Made by a program: the position numbers and the translations under genes
Shown: piece after piece, positions 33,808-41,510 of the stretch
Layout: every line of letters begins with the position of its first letter
Numbering within the stretch: position 1 is the first letter of the stretch
Source: Sporolactobacillus sp. STSJ-5
GTDB lineage: Bacteria; Bacillota; Bacilli; Bacillales; Sporolactobacillaceae
Reading direction: 5' to 3'
Length of the DNA stretch: 64,000 nt
NCBI RefSeq assembly: GCF_024385605.1
Contig: NZ_JANFOJ010000006.1
Location: 1 to 64,000, forward strand
Notes under the pieces: generated by a model
Seen by the model: the letters and a program-made list of their open reading frames with translations, nothing else
The model's database searches: none
What the model was told of the DNA's origin: nothing

Positions 33808-34368
33808 ATGAACGAGCAGATGCAGGAGGCAGAATATGCGCTGATCAACGCGCTCGGCACCATTGTCGCTGCAATTGGAGCAACACCCGATTTAACAATT
33901 CCCGACAATCTAAAAGATGGCCTGGGCATTACCGGCAATGCGCTTCAGGCCACCGGAAGTGCACTGGACGCGAATATAAGCGACGGACTGGACGCGATCG
34001 GCGGAGGAACCCAGGCATTCGGCAACTCACTGGTTATCTATGGTTCAATCGCCCAATGTTCCGATGAGGAAAACCTTCGCGCAATCATCATCGGTAACTC
34101 GCTTCAAGCACTCGGCGGCTCACTGTCACTCCATTCGGGTCTCATTTCGGCAGAGCGGAACCGAGCAGTCGCTCTATCGGTTATCGGCAATCTCCTTCAG
34201 ATCGCCGGCAACTCGCTTCAAGCCGTCTCCACCATTTTTCAATTGAACCAAACCGTTGATGATAAAAAATCAGGCCAGATTAATGCGACCGGAAGCTGGG
34301 TACAAGCCGTTGGCGCATCACTGTCGTTCTTAGCTGCGCTTGATCAAGTGGATAGTGGTGAAGGATGA
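33808..34368 (+). CDS. Glycine-rich helical repeat protein, unknown function
   Basis: A 186-residue protein (ATG at 33808, SD GGGGGAG). It has a repeated motif G-x-x-x-Q-A/I-x-G-x-S/A-L: GNALQATGSAL near 43, GGTQAFGNSL near 65, GNSLQALGGSL near 96, GNLLQIAGNSL near 127 and GSWVQAVGASL near 162, spaced 21-35 residues apart. The units look like small-residue amphipathic helices that could line up in a bundle or insert in a membrane, but there is no signal peptide. I do not recognise a function. It may belong to a DUF of Bacillus proteins with such LQAxGxSL repeats. Confidence 0.7.
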   Translation: MNEQMQEAEYALINALGTIVAAIGATPDLTIPDNLKDGLGITGNALQATGSALDANISDGLDAIGGGTQAFGNSLVIYGSIAQCSDEENLRAIIIGNSLQALGGSLSLHSGLISAERNRAVALSVIGNLLQIAGNSLQAVSTIFQLNQTVDDKKSGQINATGSWVQAVGASLSFLAALDQVDSGEG

Positions 34369-34387
34369 GTTATTCATCACCCGCTGA

Positions 34388-34720
34388 TCAGCTTTCGCTA
34401 TTTTTTGTCAGCAGCTTGCTGAACAATTTTTCAAACAAATACGGAACAGCATAAAACAGAATGACTGTAATAAATCGAATATCTGCGTTACCGATTATAA
34501 AGAGCGTATACAACGATATATTTATAAGCACTTGCATGGTTGCATAGGCTTTAACCATTGATAAACGTGACGGTTCAACTTTAGCTAACGCAACATGAGT
34601 GATGACTAAAGTCAGATGTGATTTAAACTGTCCAAGATATATGTATATCAGCCCTAACATTTGAACAATAGTCAAAGTAGTGAATACTAAAATTAAAAAA
34701 TAGTTCAGTACATCATGCAT
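34388..34720 (-). CDS. Small multi-pass membrane protein, unknown
   Basis: A 110-residue protein with about three membrane helices (6-30, 36-50 weak, 60-98) and a basic C-terminus (EKLFSKLLTKNSES). SD AAGGGG precedes the ATG. It follows the lipoprotein gene by 35 bp on the same strand, so the two may be one unit. No family recognised. Confidence 0.6.
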   Translation of the reverse strand: MHDVLNYFLILVFTTLTIVQMLGLIYIYLGQFKSHLTLVITHVALAKVEPSRLSMVKAYATMQVLINISLYTLFIIGNADIRFITVILFYAVPYLFEKLFSKLLTKNSES

Positions 34721-34755
34721 GGATATCCCCTTCTCGTTTCATCACATAAAATGAA

Positions 34756-35304
34756 CTACTTCCCCCATTTTTCATTAGCCGTTTGCATTTGCGGATACAG
34801 CGTTTTTTCCAACAAACCGTCATCATCGATTACATTTATTGCGACGACCTTGCCATCGTCAGTGGTATTTATATCTCCCATGATAGTGGCAGTGTTTGTT
34901 TTGCCATTTTTAATGTAGTCCACATCAATTTTGAACGTGTACCCTCCGGACTTAGCTTTTTTTACTTCGATTGGTGTTGTCGCTTTCAATTGATAATCAG
35001 CCATAAATGCCGTTTGCAGAAAAATGGTTCCTTGATTAGAATTTATGAACTCTTGAAGGTACTGTTTTGCGATGACAGACTTATATTTTTCTTCTAAATA
35101 GGGGGTCAATGCTTGCGGATCTTCTGTAGCCTGTATCTTAAACAATTTCTTTTGTTCTGCATCCGGACCTGTGACTATACTTTTCAAAACCGTTCGGATT
35201 GTTTTCTCACTTTTATTATGCAGACTTGTGTCCTCACTTGAACAACCCGCAACAAAAATAAAAACAGATATAAGAATTGCCCATTTCGGTAAAACGCTTT
35301 TCAT
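34756..35304 (-). CDS. Lipoprotein of unknown function
   Basis: A 182-residue protein with signal peptide and lipobox VAGC (cysteine at about residue 21). The mature part has a helical N-terminal half (TIRTVLKSIVTGPDAEQKK) and a beta-rich second half (GYTFKIDVDYIKNGKTNTATIMGD), the look of an NTF2/Cystatin-like lipoprotein domain. No clear family. SD AAGGAGG precedes the ATG. Confidence 0.7.
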   Translation of the reverse strand: MKSVLPKWAILISVFIFVAGCSSEDTSLHNKSEKTIRTVLKSIVTGPDAEQKKLFKIQATEDPQALTPYLEEKYKSVIAKQYLQEFINSNQGTIFLQTAFMADYQLKATTPIEVKKAKSGGYTFKIDVDYIKNGKTNTATIMGDINTTDDGKVVAINVIDDDGLLEKTLYPQMQTANEKWGK

Positions 35305-35340
35305 AGATTAGGTCCTCCTTGCTTTAGAAAAAGGTTAAAT

Positions 35341-35490
35341 ATGAAGAAAATCGGTGGATGTGATGATTTAAAGGCTGCATGTCGAATCGTAGATGCAGGC
35401 AATAACAGATCGTTTTGCAGAAAAGGTTTAAGCTGGGGTTGGTTCAGTTTAATCATTGTGACTGGTCTTACAGACTATTTTTCTAAATAA
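35341..35490 (+). CDS. Doubtful 49-residue ORF
   Basis: ATG-started, begins MKKIGGCDDLKAACRIVDAG and ends in a hydrophobic stretch (FSLIIVTGLTDYFSK). Only a weak SD (AAAGG). Three cysteines in the first half. It could be a small membrane protein or chance; nothing else is visible in 35305-35537. Confidence 0.25.
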   Translation: MKKIGGCDDLKAACRIVDAGNNRSFCRKGLSWGWFSLIIVTGLTDYFSK

Positions 35491-35537
35491 TAACATTATA
35501 GGTAATAGTGAGTAAACAAAAAATGTAAGGTGATTCA

Positions 35538-36056
35538 ATGAGTGAGCGATTATATTTACACATTCCTCTATTCAATGAACTCAATTATCGGCAAAAAATA
35601 CTTGCGCAGCCTGACACGATGTCCTACAACAAAGGCTACGACCTGCAGCTTGACAATTATGATCAGAAAACCGGATGTATTGATTTTAGCAAAGACTATT
35701 GGACAGACTGGTATTCACGATGGGGCAGCCAAGCATCGAAGCGTTATTACGCGTATATCATTCAAAAAAATGAGCAACTGCCTATCGGTGATGCCGCACT
35801 TCGCTACGATGAAGAACAACGGGCCTACTGTGTCAGCTTAGTTATCGAGGCCAAATATAGGGGTTATGGATACAGTGAAGAAGCCTTGCGCTTACTTCTT
35901 GATGTAGCATTCAATCAGTTAGATGCAGAAAAGGTATACGATGATTTTCCTAAAACAAGAATATCGGCAGAGAAAGCGTTTCAAAAGGTGGGGTTCAAAA
36001 GAATTTCTGATGAAATTGTCGAGCTGACCAAAGATGATTATTTTAGTAAACTTTAA
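35538..36056 (+). CDS. GNAT family acetyltransferase
   Basis: A 172-residue protein with the acetyl-CoA binding motif A, VIEAKYRGYGYSEEALRLLL, at about 110-130, and the motif B region DDFPKTRISAEKAFQKVGF near 147-165, typical of RimJ/L-like GNATs. The substrate is unknown. SD AAGGTG is well placed. Last gene of the accessory stretch before the repeat arrays. Confidence 0.85.
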   Translation: MSERLYLHIPLFNELNYRQKILAQPDTMSYNKGYDLQLDNYDQKTGCIDFSKDYWTDWYSRWGSQASKRYYAYIIQKNEQLPIGDAALRYDEEQRAYCVSLVIEAKYRGYGYSEEALRLLLDVAFNQLDAEKVYDDFPKTRISAEKAFQKVGFKRISDEIVELTKDDYFSKL

Positions 36057-36221
36057 CTCAATCGGTACATGAAAAATACAACTAGTTTTTTACCCAAGCA
36101 GATATTCCGTAATTCACCTACATACTTCATGATAAAGTAGTTTTTTCTGCTCTATAATTGAGGAAAATGACTACTGCGTGGTTGACGGAAGATGTGCAGC
36201 AAGGGCTGATTTAAATCAGCT

Positions 36222-36404
36222 AAAGTTCAACCTAACGAACGAAAAGATGAACCGAATTTCTGGAAATTTCAACCGAAGAGAAGGAGTTAGACCGAACGCC
36301 CAAAAAGTTAGGCCGAATCCGATAAAAATTAGACCAAACCCGTGAAAGGTTAGTCCGAACCCGATAAAAGTTAGACCGAACCTGGTGAAAGTTAGACCGA
36401 ATGA
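36222..36404 (+). repeat. 21-bp-period tandem array (AAAGTTAGACCGAAC type)
   Basis: About eight imperfect units of AAAAGTTAGACCGAACCCGAT. The period is exactly seven codons on the opposite strand, where a spurious frame reads FGLTFxG over and over. No SD or start supports that frame as a gene. Confidence 0.88.
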
Positions 36405-36452
36405 AGCAGAGTAACGCAATTGTCTCATACATTTTGTGAATTTAGTAATTTT

Positions 36453-36619
36453 GCTTTAACTTTTGGAGGATTGGCTTTAAGTTTTCCATTGTTGGCTTTC
36501 ACTTTTCTCAAATTAGCTTTAACTTTTGAGGTTAGCTTTCACTTTCGGTAGGTTGGCTTTAAGTTTTGCATCATTAGCTTTCACTTTTCACGGATTAGCT
36601 TTAACTTTTGTATTTCACC
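36453..36619 (+). repeat. 21-bp-period tandem array (GGCTTTAACTTTT type)
   Basis: About eight units of RGCTTTMACTTTTN8TT, with unit lengths of 21 bp except one of 19. In reverse complement the unit (AAAAGTTAAAGCTAAYC) shares the skeleton of the array just upstream, so the two arrays are roughly inverted. The pattern resumes after the insertion sequence (38121-38145, TTTCAACTTTTCTCATTAACTT), so the IS lies inside the array. Confidence 0.88.
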
Positions 36620-38120
36620 GAGAACGTATTTAACTTTGTGTAAATGGAAATACTTACCTTATAAAAGGAGCTGACCATTTATGCAAAACTACCGTAATTA
36701 TGGCGACATGACGATTCGTGAACTCGCCAGCCAATGTGAAAGTGTCGACGATGTTCAAGTGATGATCCGTGAGTTATTCAAGGATACTCTCCAGGTGATC
36801 TTTGAGGCCGAGATGGAACACCATCTTGGCTATTCCAAGAACGCCGTGGATGGTATTCACTCGGGAAACAGCCGGAACGGGTACAGTAAGAAGACCATCA
36901 AATCTAAGTATGGAAACACGACGCTCGACATTCCAAGAGACCGGAATGGAGCGTTTGAACCCCAGATTATCAAGAAGCACGAGACCGCTTTAAATGGCCT
37001 GGATCATCAGATTATTGCCCTGTATGCCAAGGGCATGTCGACCCGAGATATTGAAGATCACATGCGCGATATTTATGGGATCAGTGTGTCACCTGCCATG
37101 GTAAGCAAGGTCACGGATAAAGTCATTCCACTCATCTATGATTGGCATTCTCGTCCTTTAGAGAAGGTCTACACCATTGTTTATTTGGATGCCATTCATT
37201 TCAAAGTGAAGCAGGATCATCGTATTATTAATAAAGCTGCGTACACGGTACTTGGCATTAATACGGAGGGCATGAAGGACATCCTCGGACTCTGGATTGG
37301 TGAAAATGAGAGTGCGAGTTTCTGGCTCAGCGTCTGCAGTGACTTGAAAAATCGGGGAGTCGAAGACATCCTTATTGCCTGTAAGGATGGGCTTTCCGGC
37401 TTTTCTGAGGCGATTAATACAGTCTTTCCGAAGACGCGTATTCAACTGTGCGTCATCCATCAACTCCGTAATAATATCAAGTATATTTCAACGAAATATC
37501 GCAAGCCATTTCTCGACGATATTAAAAAAGTCTATAAAGCGTTTACGATTGAGCAGGCAGAATTAGCCTTTGAGGAGGTCAAGAAAAATTGGGCAGATAA
37601 ATACCCAAGAGTGATTGATTCTTGGGAAACCAAATGGCTAGAACTCACGGCTTATTTTGAGTACCCGCCTGAAATCAGAAAGATGATCTATACCACCAAC
37701 ACCGTCGAAGGATTCCACCGTCAGCTCAGAAAAGTGACCAAGTCCAAGAATGCTTATCCGACCGATGATGCCTTGCGAAAGATTATCTATCTGGCAACGA
37801 TGGACATTACCAAGAAGTGGACATTGGCAATCCCAGGATGGATTGAATGTAGGGCACAGCTTCGCATCATGTTTGGGGATCGCTTTACCTCCGGTCTCCT
37901 AGACAAGGAGTTTTGACGTTTGAGTTTAACGCTTTAAGTTCTCCTAAAAAAGGGCAAAATAAAAGAAGAGAGTGATCCTCTCCCCCTTTTTCAGCTGAAC
38001 CCTGACAGGTTGCTCGAGTTGCTCTCCAGCAGCGCTCTATCCCCCTGTCAGGTAAGAGCACAAATAGCTTTAACGATCATTCTAGAAATCATTCATTTAC
38101 ACAAAATAAATTACATTCCC
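36620..38120 (+). mobile_element. IS256-family insertion sequence, complete
   Basis: A 1501-bp element with imperfect terminal inverted repeats of about 27 bp (36620-36646 and 38094-38120), both containing TTTGTGTAAATG. TTGTGTAAA is a typical feature of IS256 ends as I know them. The direct flanks ATTTCACC (36612-36619) and ATTTCAAC (38121-38128) match at 7 of 8 bases, as expected for an 8-bp target duplication with one later change. It carries one intact transposase gene. It interrupts a 21-bp tandem array. Confidence 0.85.
36681..37916 (+). CDS. IS256-family (mutator type) transposase
   Basis: A full-length 411-residue transposase. Family marks: the N-terminal MEHHLGYSKN and GNSRNGYSKKTIKSKYG blocks, the first catalytic aspartate in VYLDAIHFKVKQD, the second in ACKDGLSGFSEAI, and C-terminal IYTTNTVEGFHRQLRKVTKSK with the catalytic glutamate. 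No frameshift or stop, SD AAAGGAG; it should be active. A hairpin-rich stretch follows in the element before the right end (37950-38055). Confidence 0.95.
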   Translation: MQNYRNYGDMTIRELASQCESVDDVQVMIRELFKDTLQVIFEAEMEHHLGYSKNAVDGIHSGNSRNGYSKKTIKSKYGNTTLDIPRDRNGAFEPQIIKKHETALNGLDHQIIALYAKGMSTRDIEDHMRDIYGISVSPAMVSKVTDKVIPLIYDWHSRPLEKVYTIVYLDAIHFKVKQDHRIINKAAYTVLGINTEGMKDILGLWIGENESASFWLSVCSDLKNRGVEDILIACKDGLSGFSEAINTVFPKTRIQLCVIHQLRNNIKYISTKYRKPFLDDIKKVYKAFTIEQAELAFEEVKKNWADKYPRVIDSWETKWLELTAYFEYPPEIRKMIYTTNTVEGFHRQLRKVTKSKNAYPTDDALRKIIYLATMDITKKWTLAIPGWIECRAQLRIMFGDRFTSGLLDKEF

Positions 38121-38436
38121 ATTTCAACTTTTCTCATTAACTTCACTGCATACTGCGCAGTGCGTAATTACTGCGCACTATCAAAAATGAAATGACCTCA
38201 TTTGTAATGAACTATCTTCATGATCATTCAACACTCTCTTCAGCCCTTATAACAACAATCGTTGTCTATTGAGAGTAAACGTTAAATATCGTAGTCGTCA
38301 ATGAGCGGACAACCCACAACACTGCCTTATGCCCTCGGAAAAATATTTTTCTACGCTCTCAAAGTAGTCCCGTCCATGAAAAGTCTTGTCCATCTCTGTA
38401 TAATAGAGACAACTTGTCAGAATGAGATGTGAGCGT
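38121..38436. other. Intergenic stretch with nested palindrome
   Basis: Resumption of the 21-bp array, then interlocked inverted repeats TGCGCAGT (38154-38161)/ACTGCGCA (38170-38177) and AGTGCG/CGCACT around TAATTA, an operator-like arrangement. TATAAT near 38400 can serve the next gene. No ORF is visible. Confidence 0.4.
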
Positions 38437-40131
38437 ATGAAACCATTAACCGAAGAGGCGCACCGTCGTCTGATTGAAACTGCGCGTAAAAAAGAACCGG
38501 CATCCGTATATTTTCCAGATGCTTCTGTGCTTCATGTCTATTCAGGAATCGTTCAAAAAGAAAATGTATGGATCAGTGGCGATCGGATTGCCTATGTCGG
38601 TCCGGATGAACCGCTGATCTCAGATAAAACGGATATTTTCCATTTAAAAGAGAACCAGATAATAGTACCCGCTTATATCGAGCCTCATGCTCACCCGTTC
38701 CTTCTCTATAATCCGCTCACTTTAGGCACTTATTTAACGGAAAAAGGAACAATGATTTCGGTCAACGACAATAGCTTCGCATCTGCGCATTTAAATGAAG
38801 AGCAAATGCGTGCTTTTGTTAATGAACTGAATCAAACCGGGCACCACACATGGCTTTGGTGGGCGTATTTCGAAGAACATCTCCCCTCTACGGCTACACT
38901 GGAAAAGTGGCTGGATCAGCCATATGTGATGCAGGGTGGAGAACTCAGCCACTGGCTGCCGTTCAAATTGGGTTCACCTGATTTATATGAGAAGCTTTTC
39001 GCAGTCAGGCATTCTGGAAAACGGATGGAAAGCCACCTGCCCGGCTCGTCGGTCAATACATTAAACCTGTTCGCGTCCGCCGGCATTTCGGCTGACCACG
39101 AATCCATGACTGCGCGTGATGTCATCAATCGACTGAATCTCGGCTACTACACGGCGATTCGTTATTCTTCCATTCGTCCGGATCTTCCGGAGATCATGAG
39201 TGGATTAGCGGAACATCCGGGACTTGATTTGTCCAAATTAATGTTAACCAATGACGGTGCCTCACTCCCTTTCTTGAAGCAGGCAACACACGCCTCGATG
39301 ATCAAGCTTGCAATGAAAAGTGGAATTTCAATGCCGGACGCGTACCGCATGGCGACTTTGAATCCAGCCGTGTACTACCGCATGGATGACACCATCGGAA
39401 GCATCTCTCCGGGAAGAATTGCGGACATCAATATCATCGAACGATTGGATGATCCGGAACCGACAAGCGTTCTTTTCGAAGGAAAATGGCTTGTGCGTGA
39501 TGGGGAAAAAGTGGCGAACCCAGCAAGCTTTGCATGCGAACATTACTTTAATCAAGCGAATCTCGCGCACCTGCCAAACCATTGTCCGGAGCAAGAAACG
39601 ACAACCATTGGTCTTGAACTCCAGAACAGCGTCATTACCCGCCCGTACACCTTTGATCCGAAGAGTACATTAGCGGAAAACGAGTGTTATTTAACGTATG
39701 TTTGCCGTACAAACGGTGCACATCTGAGCACGCGAATCAAGAACTTTTCGCATTCTCTCCGTGCTCTTGCAAGCACCTATTGTGCCTCCGGGGATATTTT
39801 GATTATTGGACGAGACAGAAAGGCAATGGCGCATGCTTATCAAACGATTCGTGATGGATTCCAGGGCATTACCGCGCAATTTGATGAGAGCGGCGCATTC
39901 TCAATTAATCTCGATCTACTTGGTGTCATGAGTAAAAAGTCGATGAACGCACTGAGTTCCGAGGCCGAGCAATTCATCGAACACATGAAAAAGAACGGAT
40001 TCGCCTTTGACGATCCGTTCTTCTGCCTGTTTTTCCTGACCGAACTGCATCTTCCTTTTATTCGTCTTACGTCAAAAGGAATCATCGAGATCAAATCAAA
40101 CGAAATTATTGCCCCAAACATTAATAAGTGA
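38437..40131 (+). CDS. Adenine deaminase-like amidohydrolase (YerA-like)
   Basis: A 564-residue metal-dependent hydrolase (ATG at 38437; a longer ATG start at 38422 lacks an SD). The metal-binding HxH is in IEPHAHPF near residue 87. The C-terminal blocks, TNDGAS, ATLNPAVYYRMDDTIGSISPGRIADINI, and the C-terminal domain follow the adenine deaminase family. B. subtilis YerA (580 residues) is the close type: a divergent paralogue whose deaminase activity was not clear to my knowledge. It lies alone after the insertion sequence. Confidence 0.85.
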   Translation: MKPLTEEAHRRLIETARKKEPASVYFPDASVLHVYSGIVQKENVWISGDRIAYVGPDEPLISDKTDIFHLKENQIIVPAYIEPHAHPFLLYNPLTLGTYLTEKGTMISVNDNSFASAHLNEEQMRAFVNELNQTGHHTWLWWAYFEEHLPSTATLEKWLDQPYVMQGGELSHWLPFKLGSPDLYEKLFAVRHSGKRMESHLPGSSVNTLNLFASAGISADHESMTARDVINRLNLGYYTAIRYSSIRPDLPEIMSGLAEHPGLDLSKLMLTNDGASLPFLKQATHASMIKLAMKSGISMPDAYRMATLNPAVYYRMDDTIGSISPGRIADINIIERLDDPEPTSVLFEGKWLVRDGEKVANPASFACEHYFNQANLAHLPNHCPEQETTTIGLELQNSVITRPYTFDPKSTLAENECYLTYVCRTNGAHLSTRIKNFSHSLRALASTYCASGDILIIGRDRKAMAHAYQTIRDGFQGITAQFDESGAFSINLDLLGVMSKKSMNALSSEAEQFIEHMKKNGFAFDDPFFCLFFLTELHLPFIRLTSKGIIEIKSNEIIAPNINK

Positions 40132-40155
40132 TCTTCTCCAAGTACAGTGGTTTTG

Positions 40156-40184
40156 TTGTCATATAATCACCTTAACTATATAAT
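40156..40184 (+). promoter_or_regulatory. Promoter of the antisense antitoxin RNA
   Basis: TTGTCA (40156-40161), 17-bp spacer, TATAAT (40179-40184). No ORF follows on this strand; transcription would start near 40191 and run against the toxin transcript. Confidence 0.7.
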
Positions 40185-40190
40185 GAATGT

Positions 40191-40372
40191 ATAAAGAACA
40201 TGCAGTGATGAATAATAAAACCATACGGATCTATTCATCCGTATGGTTAACAAGGAATCAAGCAATATCCGCGTTGAGCGGATGCAGCGCAAAATCAAAG
40301 CAGCACTACAGTAAATGATTCACTTCAATTATTGCCACTGCGAATGGCATATGAAGCGGATCATTTCTTTTT
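40191..40372 (+). ncRNA. Putative antisense antitoxin RNA (RatA-like)
   Basis: An RNA of about 180 nt is predicted from the promoter above to a terminator made of AAATGATTCACTTC (40313-40326) and GAAGCGGATCATTT (40353-40366), fully paired when G-U pairs are allowed, followed by CTTTTTG. An inner hairpin TGCCA/TGGCA lies in its loop. It is complementary to the 3' untranslated region and stop codon region of the toxin transcript, the arrangement of txpA/ratA and bsrG/SR4. Inferred from structure only. Confidence 0.6.
40208..40248 (-). terminator. Terminator of the toxin mRNA
   Basis: Minus-strand perfect 11-bp stem AACCATACGGA/TCCGTATGGTT followed by TTATTATT. It lies about 110 bases downstream of the toxin stop, so the toxin mRNA has a long 3' tail inside the antisense overlap. 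Confidence 0.75.
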
Positions 40373-40438
40373 GTTAGACAGCATGAGCACCAGAACACCG
40401 AAAGAAATCATCAGAGTCAAGGATTGAAACACTGTCAT
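40361..40438 (-). CDS. Putative type I toxin, holin-like (25 residues)
   Basis: Starts MTVFQSLTLMISFG, continues as one hydrophobic helix and ends SNKKK. This is the pattern of the putative holin-like toxins (TxpA/BsrG/Hol-Tox families): MTV-aromatic start, single membrane span, lysine tail. The SD AAGGGGGTG is strong but can be masked by pairing with CACCCTT 4 bases upstream. An extended -10 (TGTTATAAT, 40507-40515) lies about 70 bp upstream. Too short for most gene callers. The product would insert in the membrane and inhibit growth if not silenced by the antisense RNA. Confidence 0.75.
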   Translation of the reverse strand: MTVFQSLTLMISFGVLVLMLSNKKK

Positions 40439-40506
40439 GGCGCCACCCCCTTTCACAAGGGTGCTACCGTATCCGCTCATATGCACAGCTATTACTTGAT
40501 CCTGTC

Positions 40507-40515
40507 ATTATAACA
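40507..40515 (-). promoter_or_regulatory. Extended -10 promoter of the toxin gene
   Basis: Minus-strand TGTTATAAT with no convincing -35. Transcription would start near 40500 and the 5' leader would contain the hairpin CACCCTT-GTGA-AAGGGGGTG that covers the toxin SD. Confidence 0.6.
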
Positions 40516-40555
40516 TCTAAAGAGCCTAAACCTGCTATTTACGGGGTGCGTTTAT

Positions 40556-41293
40556 TTAATAAGTAATCTTCTCCAAATACAGTCCGCAGGCTTCGGCCAT
40601 GCGGCCTGTTTGTATGCGTTCATTTGACGCCAGAATTTGCGGGATCGCAGCTGCATCAATCGCACCGAGTCCGACCTCGATTAATGTGCCGACCATTTTC
40701 CGAGCCATGTTGTAGAGAAATCCGTCGCCTGTTAATCGAATGTCGAAGAATCCGTCATACGCATCGATCGTAATCGCTGAGATTGTCCTCGCCATCGACT
40801 TTTTCTTTGATTTTGCATTTGCGTAAGCAGTAAAATCATGCGTGCCAATGAAGTCCTGGCCTGCCTGCTTCATCAACGCGACATCTAAGTTTTCAGCCAC
40901 ATGCATGCTGTATTTTCTCATAAAGGGATTGCTGATCGGTCCGTTCCAAATTTTATATAAATAGGTCTTTTCCTTAGCATTATAACGAGCGTGAAAACGT
41001 TCGGGCACAATGGCCACGTCAATCACGCTGATGTCCTGAGGCAGCTGATGATTCAAATGCGTATAAATATCTTCCTCAGTCAACAATTTCTTCGTTTTAA
41101 AATTGGCGATCTGACCAAGCGCGTGAACGCCGGCATCTGTTCTGCTGCAACCGACGATCTCAACCGGTTCGCCGACGAGCACCGTAAGTGACTGTTCGAT
41201 TTTTCCTTGGATTGTATTCTTATCATCGCCCAGCCGCTGCCATCCTTTATAGCGGCCGCCGTCGTACTGAATCGTTAATTTGTAATTGTTCAT
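40556..41293 (-). CDS. truA: tRNA pseudouridine(38-40) synthase TruA
   Basis: A 245-residue enzyme (ATG at 41293 with SD GAGGGTG; B. subtilis TruA has 247). The catalytic aspartate is in SRTDAGVHALGQ near residue 52. Other blocks are RFHARYNAKEKTYLYKI and FLYNMARKMVGTL. It makes pseudouridine at positions 38-40 of tRNA anticodon arms. In Bacillus truA usually follows ecfA/ecfT genes; here it stands alone. Confidence 0.96.
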   Translation of the reverse strand: MNNYKLTIQYDGGRYKGWQRLGDDKNTIQGKIEQSLTVLVGEPVEIVGCSRTDAGVHALGQIANFKTKKLLTEEDIYTHLNHQLPQDISVIDVAIVPERFHARYNAKEKTYLYKIWNGPISNPFMRKYSMHVAENLDVALMKQAGQDFIGTHDFTAYANAKSKKKSMARTISAITIDAYDGFFDIRLTGDGFLYNMARKMVGTLIEVGLGAIDAAAIPQILASNERIQTGRMAEACGLYLEKITY

Positions 41294-41510
41294 ATTTTGC
41301 ACCCTCTGCGGTTTCAATGGTGACCGGCGCTTATGCTCGGTCTTCCGCATTGTCCCCCAATATCAACCTCCTGTCAATTTTCCCTCATTGACCTCGTTTC
41401 TAAGTAAGCTCCTTAATCGGAAAAGCTCTATGAGTTGTGCTACAATATGAGTGTTACTTTTGACAAAACAGTGACAAATCAACCTATTTATGAGAAAGCC
41501 AGGTGAACTC

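Noticed and set aside
36216-36432. Minus-strand ORFs of about 70 codons reading repeated FGLTFxG
   Set aside because: They are the translation of the 21-bp array; the period is a multiple of three, so frames stay open. No SD, and the composition is an artefact of the repeat.
36222-36619. CRISPR array
   Set aside because: Units are contiguous 21-bp degenerate words without unique spacers, and no cas gene is present.
40361-40438. Prophage holin fragment
   Set aside because: No phage genes nearby; the size, lysine tail and antisense promoter fit a type I toxin better.
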